From: an uncultured Campylobacter sp.
GTDB lineage: Bacteria > Campylobacterota > Campylobacteria > Campylobacterales > Campylobacteraceae
Length of the DNA stretch: 64,000 nucleotides
Assembly: GCF_937959485.1 (NCBI RefSeq)
Contig: NZ_CALGPY010000007.1
Span: 1 to 64,000, forward strand
Direction of reading: 5' to 3'
Shown here in pieces: positions 58,527 through 64,000 of the stretch. The notes beneath the pieces are model-generated. The model did not search any database. It saw only the letters and a program-made list of their open reading frames with translations, and was not told the DNA's origin. Numbering within the stretch: position 1 is the stretch's first letter; each line of letters opens with the position of its first letter. A program made the translations under genes and the position numbers.

Positions 58527-59945
58527 ATGCAAACTAAGCGTAAATTTTTATTGAGCGACGATTCGATTCTGCGGACGCTAGAGCGTGCGGGGCTGAAATG
58601 TCGCAAGGTAAAGATCGCTTGGTTTTATACTTCGTTCTATCCCGAAATTTATTATATCCGCCAAAACGACGAATGCTCTTTGCACCACAAAAAAGAGGAT
58701 CTCGACAGACAAACTCTAAATTTTAAAATTTCAAAAGATGATTTCAAAGAGGCTTTAAAAAGCAGGATCGCCCGCGTCGTGCAAAAGAACCGCTACGGCT
58801 TTGCTAACGACGAGGCGGAGTTTTGGCTAGAGCTTTACGACGGCGAGCTAAGCACGCTCGCGATTTTACGAGCAAAATTTCAAAGCGAGGCGGCAAGCGC
58901 AAATTTTGATTTTGTAAAAACCTTCGGCAGCACCGATTTTTGCGAGATCACAGACGATTACCGCTACAAAAGCCGCTATCTAGCACGCTACGGCATACCG
59001 CCGCGCTCGCTTGATTTCGCGCACGCCCGCAACGTTTTTAAAAAATTTAGCCGAGTTAAATTTTTCGCTCCGCCCTATGCGGACAGCGTTAAGCTCGCAC
59101 GCTTGGCGCTTGAGCTGGCGTGGATGAGGGCGTGTGGCGCAAAGAGCGAGTATCAAAAAAGCCTATCGCCCGAAGCTCTTCACGAGTTGCGCGTGCAGAT
59201 CCGTAAATTTAGAGCCGTTTTGAAGCTATCCTCGCCGCTTTTCGAAGCGGAAAAAAAGGATGAAATTTTAAAACTTCTCGCAGAATTTATGAGCCGCAGC
59301 AATCAGCTGCGAGACCTTCACGTTTTTGCGGAGTTTTTAAGGGCCGACGACGCGCCTGTGAGCTTTTTGCAGCAGCTAAATCTTATCGTAAAGCGCTCGG
59401 AGGATAAAATTTTAGAATTTCTTTCTAGCGCGGAATTTGCAGATTTAAACGGCGCTATTAGCGGCTTTTTAAACGGCGCGGACGGCATCTACGCGCGCAG
59501 CGAATATGAAAAAATTTCAAAAAAGTTCGCCTCCGCCCGCCTTTGCAAGCTGATTAAAAGCTTGCGCGCGGAGCTAAAAAATTTAAAGCAAGGCTCATCG
59601 CTGCAGGTATTTCACGACGCGCGCATAGGGCTAAAGAGGCTGCGATACGCGCTTGAAATTTTTGCAAGAAGCTTTGATGAGGGTTGCGTCAGGGAGCTGT
59701 TTAAACGCACCAAGGCCGCCTGCGAGGATTTCGGCGCGCTGCAAGATATCAGCGTGTGGCAAAATTTTATCGCGATCTATCAAAAAGCAAGCGATAAAAG
59801 CGGCGTCGCGTTTGCGTATCTGCTGGCTCTGGACGCCCGCTTAAACGATCGCCGCGCCGAGCTGGAAGAAAAAATTTTAAATGAAAAAGAGGCTCTTTTG
59901 CGCGTGCTGAAAAGATCGCTGCGTAAAATCAAAGCATACGAATAA
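58527..59945 (+). CDS. CHAD-domain protein with CYTH-like N-terminus
   Basis: Residues about 1-165 resemble a divergent CYTH/triphosphate-tunnel region (FYPEIYYIRQNDECSLHHKK, GFANDEAEFWLELYDG, EITDDYRYKSRYLARYGI). About 195-472 form the helical CHAD domain with conserved histidines in LHELRVQIRKFRAVLKL, NQLRDLHVFAEFL, FHDARIGLKRLRYALEIF and FGALQDISVWQNF. CHAD domains bind polyphosphate and are often fused to CYTH. Function here is inference: polyphosphate binding or metabolism. 472 residues. Confidence 0.82.
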   Translation: MQTKRKFLLSDDSILRTLERAGLKCRKVKIAWFYTSFYPEIYYIRQNDECSLHHKKEDLDRQTLNFKISKDDFKEALKSRIARVVQKNRYGFANDEAEFWLELYDGELSTLAILRAKFQSEAASANFDFVKTFGSTDFCEITDDYRYKSRYLARYGIPPRSLDFAHARNVFKKFSRVKFFAPPYADSVKLARLALELAWMRACGAKSEYQKSLSPEALHELRVQIRKFRAVLKLSSPLFEAEKKDEILKLLAEFMSRSNQLRDLHVFAEFLRADDAPVSFLQQLNLIVKRSEDKILEFLSSAEFADLNGAISGFLNGADGIYARSEYEKISKKFASARLCKLIKSLRAELKNLKQGSSLQVFHDARIGLKRLRYALEIFARSFDEGCVRELFKRTKAACEDFGALQDISVWQNFIAIYQKASDKSGVAFAYLLALDARLNDRRAELEEKILNEKEALLRVLKRSLRKIKAYE

Positions 59946-59954
59946 GGAATACCC

Positions 59955-60683
59955 GTGCAAAAACAGGAAAAAATCATAAAGATGTTCGATGAGATCGCGC
60001 CTACCTACGATCTGGCAAACCGCGCCATCAGCTTCGGCGTGGACGTTTCGTGGCGCAAAAAAGCGGTCAAACTGACGCTTGAAAAGCTTAAAGGAAAGCT
60101 CGTGAGTATCGCCGACGTCGCGTGCGGCACGGGCGATATGATAAGCTCATGGCGCGACGGCGCGGCGCAGTACGGCGTGCAGATCGAGCGGATCGTGGGG
60201 ATCGATCCGAGCGAGGGAATGCTCGAAGTAGCAAGGCAAAAATTTCCCGGCTGCGAGTTTATCAAAGCGACCGCGGGCGCTACGACGCTGGATGACGCGA
60301 GCGTGGATATTTTAAGCATCAGCTACGGCATAAGAAACGTCGTGGAGCTGGACGCGGCGCTTGCGGAGTTTAACCGCGTCATCAAACCGGGCGGCTCGCT
60401 CGTGGTTTTGGAATTTACCAAAGCCGCAAGCGGCGGGTTCGCATTTAAAATCAGGGATTTTTACGTGAGTAAAATTTTACCCAAAATCGGCGCCTTCATC
60501 TCGAAAAACAAAGAAGCCTACGAGTATCTGCCAAGCTCCATCGGCAGCTTCCTAGACGCCGCGAGCTTTAGCGAAAAGCTCAAAAACGCGGGCTTTGAAC
60601 TGCGCGTGCAAAAGGGCTTTAGCTTCGACGTCAGCACGCTTTTCATCGCAGAGAAAATCGCACAGAAGAGCGACGATGCTTAG
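59955..60683 (+). CDS. ubiE: Demethylmenaquinone methyltransferase UbiE/MenG
   Basis: SAM-dependent methylation in menaquinone synthesis. KMFDEIAPTYDLANRAISFG (about 10-29, class signature), IADVACGTGDMISSW (SAM loop, about 52), GIDPSEGMLEVARQKFPG, SISYGIRNVVELDAALAEFN and VIKPGGSLVVLEFTKAA. 242 residues, GTG start. It overlaps xseA by 8 bases. Confidence 0.95.
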   Translation: MQKQEKIIKMFDEIAPTYDLANRAISFGVDVSWRKKAVKLTLEKLKGKLVSIADVACGTGDMISSWRDGAAQYGVQIERIVGIDPSEGMLEVARQKFPGCEFIKATAGATTLDDASVDILSISYGIRNVVELDAALAEFNRVIKPGGSLVVLEFTKAASGGFAFKIRDFYVSKILPKIGAFISKNKEAYEYLPSSIGSFLDAASFSEKLKNAGFELRVQKGFSFDVSTLFIAEKIAQKSDDA

Positions 60684-61842
60684 CGTAAGCGAGCTCAACG
60701 CCCAAGCCAAGACGCTTTTAGAGACGAGCTTTAGCTTCGTCGAGGTCGAGGGCGAGATATCTAAGTTTAGAATTCAAAGTACGAGCGGGCACTGGTATTT
60801 CACGATCAAAGACGCGAGCGCGGCGATTGATTGCGCGATGTTTAAATTTAACGCCGCGCGGATAAATTTTATCCCCGCCGTGGGCGATAAGCTCATCGTA
60901 AGCGGCAAGGTCTCGCTATACGCTCCTACGGGCGCGTATCAGATCCAGGCCTCAAACATCCGCAAAAGCGGCGAGGGCGAGCTGGAAGCGGCGTTTGCCG
61001 CGCTAAAAGATAAACTTAGCAAAGAGGGGCTTTTCGATACCGCGCACAAAAAACAGCTTCCGAAATTTGCCCAAAGCATCGCAATCATCACGAGCGCGGG
61101 CTCCGCGGCACAGGCAGATATGCTTCGCACGGCGCAGGACCGCTTCGCGCTTTGCAAGATCGATCTGTATAACGCGCTAGTGCAAGGCGAAGGTGCGCCT
61201 GCTTCGATCATAAGTGCATTGCGCGTAGCCGACGCGAAGGGCTACGATGCGATCGTAATCGCTCGCGGCGGTGGCTCGCGCGAGGATCTGTGGTGCTTCA
61301 ACGACGAGGCCTTGGCGCACGCGATCTACGCAGCCAAAACGCCCGTCATCTCGGCGGTAGGGCACGAGATCGATTTTAGCATCAGCGATTTTGTAGCCGA
61401 TCACCGAAGCCTCACGCCCACCGCTGCGATGATCGATCTGCTGCCCGATATTTGCGCGATCTTTCAGAACCTAGACGGCATAAGCGACGCACTTGATAGG
61501 CTGATAAAAGATAAAATTTCATCCGCACAAAACGCGCTGAGCCTCGCAGCTTTAGAGCTTAGATCAAAATCGGTCGAGCCAAAAATTTCAGGCTCGCTTG
61601 CCAGGCTTTTAAATTTCGAGCTTAAATTTAAAAGCTTCGTGGACTCCAAGCTAAGCGCCGCAGAGCATACGCTAAGTGCAAAGGGCGAGCTTTTAGCACA
61701 AAAGGCGAAATTTTTTGAGATCACTAAAGACCTCGTTCAAATCCAAAAGGGCGGCAAAACGGTGAGCTTGAGTGAGCTTGCCGCGGGAGACGAGTTCGTC
61801 CTTTGCTCGCAGCAGCTCAGCAAAAACGCAAAAATCATCTAA
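60676..61842 (+). CDS. xseA: Exodeoxyribonuclease VII large subunit
   Basis: Cuts single-stranded DNA. N-terminal OB fold (MLSVSELNAQAKTLLETSFS, VEGEISKFRIQSTSGHWYFT in parts), catalytic core with IAIITSAGSAAQADML, IVIARGGGSREDLWCFNDEA and PVISAVGHEIDFSISDFVADH (about 225-270), then a coiled-coil C-terminal region. 388 residues, a little short as in other Campylobacter. The ATG at 60676 matches the family N-terminus; a longer frame to 60595 lies inside ubiE. The small subunit gene is not here. Confidence 0.93.
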   Translation: MLSVSELNAQAKTLLETSFSFVEVEGEISKFRIQSTSGHWYFTIKDASAAIDCAMFKFNAARINFIPAVGDKLIVSGKVSLYAPTGAYQIQASNIRKSGEGELEAAFAALKDKLSKEGLFDTAHKKQLPKFAQSIAIITSAGSAAQADMLRTAQDRFALCKIDLYNALVQGEGAPASIISALRVADAKGYDAIVIARGGGSREDLWCFNDEALAHAIYAAKTPVISAVGHEIDFSISDFVADHRSLTPTAAMIDLLPDICAIFQNLDGISDALDRLIKDKISSAQNALSLAALELRSKSVEPKISGSLARLLNFELKFKSFVDSKLSAAEHTLSAKGELLAQKAKFFEITKDLVQIQKGGKTVSLSELAAGDEFVLCSQQLSKNAKII

Positions 61843-61852
61843 AGGAGGCAAA

Positions 61853-62929
61853 ATGGATAGGGTTTTAAATTTTAGCGCAGGACCTAGCACCATCCCGCTG
61901 GGCGTGCTAAAGCAGGCGCAAGAGGAGCTACTAAACTACGCGGGGCGCGGATTTTCGATAATGGAGATATCCCACCGCACCAAAATTTTTGAGGAAGTTC
62001 TGCATAGCGCGATGGACCGCGTACGCGATCTCTACGGCTTTTCGGACGATTTTACGATTTTATTTTTGCAAGGCGGCGCGAGCCTGCAATTCGCGCAGGT
62101 GCCGATGAACCTATACGCAGGCGGCGTCGCAGAATACGCCAACACGGGCAACTGGACGAGCAAGGCGATCAAGGAAGCGGGCGTGCTCGGCATAAACTAC
62201 CGCGTGGTCGCAAGCAGCGAGGATAGTAAATTCGACCGCATCCCCGAGATTAAATTTTCTGACGACGCCGATTACGGCTACATCTGCTCGAATAACACGA
62301 TCTACGGCACGCAGTATCCGCAGCTGCCGCAGTGCGGCTGTCCGCTCGTGGTTGATAGCTCGAGCGATCTGTTTTCGCGCCCCGTGGATCTTGGCAGCGT
62401 GGGGATGTTTTACGGCGGCATTCAGAAAAACGGCGGCCCCGCGGGCGTCACGATGGTTGCGATCCGCAAGGATCTGCTGGACCGCGCAAATCCCAAAACG
62501 CCGATGATCCTGCGCTACAAGACGCAGGCGGACGCGGACTCGATGAGCAACACCCCGAATACTTTCGGAATTTACATGCTAAATTTAATGCTCAGCTGGA
62601 TCAAGGACGAGATCGGCGGGCTCGCGGCGATGCACGAGCGCAACAAGCGCAAAGCGGCGCTACTCTACGGCGCGATCGATGCTAGCGGCGGCTTCTACCG
62701 CGGCCACGCGCAAAAAACTAGCCGCAGCCTGATGAACGTGAGCTTTAATATCGTAGACGCCGCGCTTGAGCCGGTTTTCGTCGCGCAAGCGGAGGCGGAG
62801 GGGATGATCGGGCTTAAAGGACACCGCGTCTTAGGCGGCATCCGCGCCTCGATCTACAACGCGATAAACTACGAGGACGTAGAAAAACTGGTCTCCTTTA
62901 TGAGCGAGTTTGCGCGCAAAAACGGCTAG
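61853..62929 (+). CDS. serC: Phosphoserine aminotransferase
   Basis: Serine and pyridoxal-phosphate synthesis. VLNFSAGPSTIPLGVLKQAQ, the GFSIMEISHRTKIFEE motif, LFLQGGASLQFAQVPMN, ANTGNWTSKAIKEA, VDSSSDLFSRPVDL and the PLP lysine in GGIQKNGGPAGVTMV (about 195). 358 residues. The ATG at 61853 follows AAAGGAGG at 7 bases. 10 bases after xseA. Confidence 0.97.
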   Translation: MDRVLNFSAGPSTIPLGVLKQAQEELLNYAGRGFSIMEISHRTKIFEEVLHSAMDRVRDLYGFSDDFTILFLQGGASLQFAQVPMNLYAGGVAEYANTGNWTSKAIKEAGVLGINYRVVASSEDSKFDRIPEIKFSDDADYGYICSNNTIYGTQYPQLPQCGCPLVVDSSSDLFSRPVDLGSVGMFYGGIQKNGGPAGVTMVAIRKDLLDRANPKTPMILRYKTQADADSMSNTPNTFGIYMLNLMLSWIKDEIGGLAAMHERNKRKAALLYGAIDASGGFYRGHAQKTSRSLMNVSFNIVDAALEPVFVAQAEAEGMIGLKGHRVLGGIRASIYNAINYEDVEKLVSFMSEFARKNG

Positions 62930-63340
62930 CGGCGGTTAAATTTAGGGGGTTTGAGCGCGGCTCGCGCTTATAGGCGAGATTGTTTAGTATCTGCGCTTAC
63001 CTTGTCGCCGAGCTAGTGTTTTGCCATAGCCCTCGCTTTTATAGCCGGTATTTTACGGCGGAAATAGCTTTGATGCGGCTTGGATTTCGTCGCTAGAATT
63101 TTATTGAAGATGAGATTTTTGAGATTTTATGATGTTAAAATTTTGCATTGGATGAAGTTTGATTGCTTTGATTTTACAGCGGCGAGCAGACTTGGTGCTG
63201 CTGGGAATTAGGTAGGATTTAACATCTAAAACGCTATTATCAGTGTTCGAGGATGGAAGGCGGTTTATTTATTTAGGCGCAAGTTTAGCATATCTGGCGT
63301 CTAAATTTAAGCTTAATCCTAAAAACGGGCAAAATTAAAT
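62930..63340. other. Non-coding spacer
   Basis: No gene supported. AT-rich, with scattered AAATTTTATTG and AAATTTAGG words but no dense array. Confidence 0.4.
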
Positions 63341-63352
63341 GAAAGGATTTAA

Positions 63353-63592
63353 ATGAGTTTTAAGAGATTTTTTGCAGTGGCGCTTGTGGTGGGTGCTTTC
63401 GCTTCGGTGAGCGCAGAGGCTAGCGCTGCTGGGGATTTTTGTATCAAAAACGGCGGCGAGCTGATCGTCCGCAAAGACGGCAACGGCGTGGATTACACCG
63501 TTTGTAAGCTGCCTGACGGCACGATGATCGACGCTGAAGAATTTTATAAAACGGGCGGCGATTTGAGTAAATTTAAGAGCGTAAATCGATAG
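63353..63592 (+). CDS. Small exported DUF333-type protein
   Basis: 79 residues. Signal peptide MSFKRFFAVALVVGAFASVS, cut near SAEASAA, then a single DUF333 unit: FCIKNGGELIVRKDGNGVDY, TVCKLPDGTMIDAEEFYK. The two cysteines and the LPDG motif are those of the family (small, often lipoprotein, once called hemolysin-like). No lipobox Cys is seen here. AAAGGA precedes the ATG. Function unknown. Confidence 0.75.
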   Translation: MSFKRFFAVALVVGAFASVSAEASAAGDFCIKNGGELIVRKDGNGVDYTVCKLPDGTMIDAEEFYKTGGDLSKFKSVNR

Positions 63593-64000
63593 AATTTTAT
63601 CGATTGTGAGATTTGCGGCAGCGAAATTCCATAAAATTCTGCGGCGAAATTCTGCTTTAAAATTTAGATGAATTTCAACTAGCAAGCGTTGGCGAGAGTG
63701 AATTCTCGGGCGCCACAAACGAAGTGATGGCAGCAGAGTGATGGAAAAAATTCAATTATCCAAACATCAACGATATGTTGAGATTTTGCTCTAGCAAGGT
63801 GCTGAAAGCGGCGGCTACGCAAAGCAGAAATATTTTAAGCGACTTGACGCGACGTAGACAACCTGCTAGATTGCTTGATTACGACGCAGATTTTTTGGAT
63901 ATGCGATAAGCATTTGTGCCCATACTTGCTGAACTTAAATTTTAGCCGTTCGTGGACGTCGCTCGCTTCCTTTTTTTTGAAAGACTCAAATTTTAGTCGC
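63593..64000. other. Window end without a supported gene
   Basis: AAATTTTATCG, AAATTCCATAAAATTCTGCGG and AAATTTAG cores lie at 63590-63670. A weak start at 63741 (MEKIQLSKHQRYVEILL) is followed by several in-frame TAG codons while the sequence between them still looks protein-like, so it may be an old remnant; I could not identify it. Confidence 0.3.

Noticed and set aside
1..64000. tRNA, rRNA, IS element or prophage
   Set aside because: Looked for T-arm words, transposase motifs and phage structural genes on both strands and saw none; a tRNA scan would settle the first.

Overview
The window looks like the chromosome of an epsilonproteobacterium (Campylobacterota), most likely a non-flagellated Campylobacter of the C. 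gracilis type. Evidence: gene order obgE-fmt-birA-parA-parB-atpF'FHAGDC-tolQRAB-pal-cpoB-slyD-fabD-mtnN-ttcA and rplY-pth-lptF/G-lysA-pheA-hisC-dxs-perR-ubiE-xseA-serC, both of which I know from C. jejuni; PerR- and LpxB-type proteins of that lineage; T-rich promoters with TATAAT boxes; and coding DNA visibly richer in G+C than C. jejuni (by eye, not computed). The flagellar genes fliF-fliG-fliH, which sit between hisC and dxs in C. jejuni, are absent here, and hisC overlaps dxs directly. No rRNA, tRNA, IS element or CRISPR array was recognised.

Layout. 1-440: a 17-G homopolymer read in frame into the end of an unidentified gene, then the obgE promoter. 0.4-19.8 kb: housekeeping block (Obg, an EF-hand lipoprotein, Fmt, BirA, ParAB, seven ATP synthase subunits, Tol-Pal complex with an extra TolA-like domain protein, SlyD, FabD, MTA/SAH nucleosidase, TtcA). 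19.8-31 kb: accessory region of repeat-filled spacers with an aldehyde dehydrogenase, an EexN-type lipoprotein, a lipoprotein flanked by direct repeats, ThiL with a large insert, a beta-propeller-like protein, a DUF417 membrane protein, a collapsed asparaginase gene and a WG-repeat protein. 31-35.5 kb: a probable RNA-repair pair (polynucleotide kinase-RNA ligase fusion plus metallophosphoesterase), a gene remnant, an AT-rich gene on the other strand with a zinc-ribbon-like start and an R-x4-H motif of HEPN type, and a response-regulator/NrdD chimera. 35.9-43.3 kb, minus strand: DUF1104-like protein, SodC, ModB, frameshifted ModA, ModD, nitroreductase, TcdA, SurE and a lipoprotein. 43.3-64 kb, plus strand: LpxB, GreA, ArgC, LpxH-like, SerB, transaldolase, PilT-like ATPase, RplY, Pth, LptF/G-type permease, LysA, PheA, HisC, Dxs, PerR, CHAD protein, UbiE, XseA, SerC and a DUF333 protein.

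Two themes stand out. First, a degenerate repeat family built around AAATTT / GAATTC cores spaced roughly 20-40 bases apart fills many spacers and has also entered coding sequences in frame (thiL, lysA, probably lpxB and the propeller gene), giving Ser/Gln/Asn/Ala-rich inserts between conserved enzyme halves. Second, there are several decayed loci whose breakpoints can be read directly: an asparaginase collapsed between two GAVA-coding sites, a response regulator fused to the NrdD tail at an EALDL-coding site, and modA broken at a run of nine A.

The best candidate for an undescribed system is the kinase-ligase/metallophosphoesterase pair at 31.2-33.3 kb. It carries the three activities of bacterial Pnkp-type RNA repair in a split layout, and next to it is a transferred-looking gene with a possible RNase-type (HEPN) motif. 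A functional link between them is inference only.
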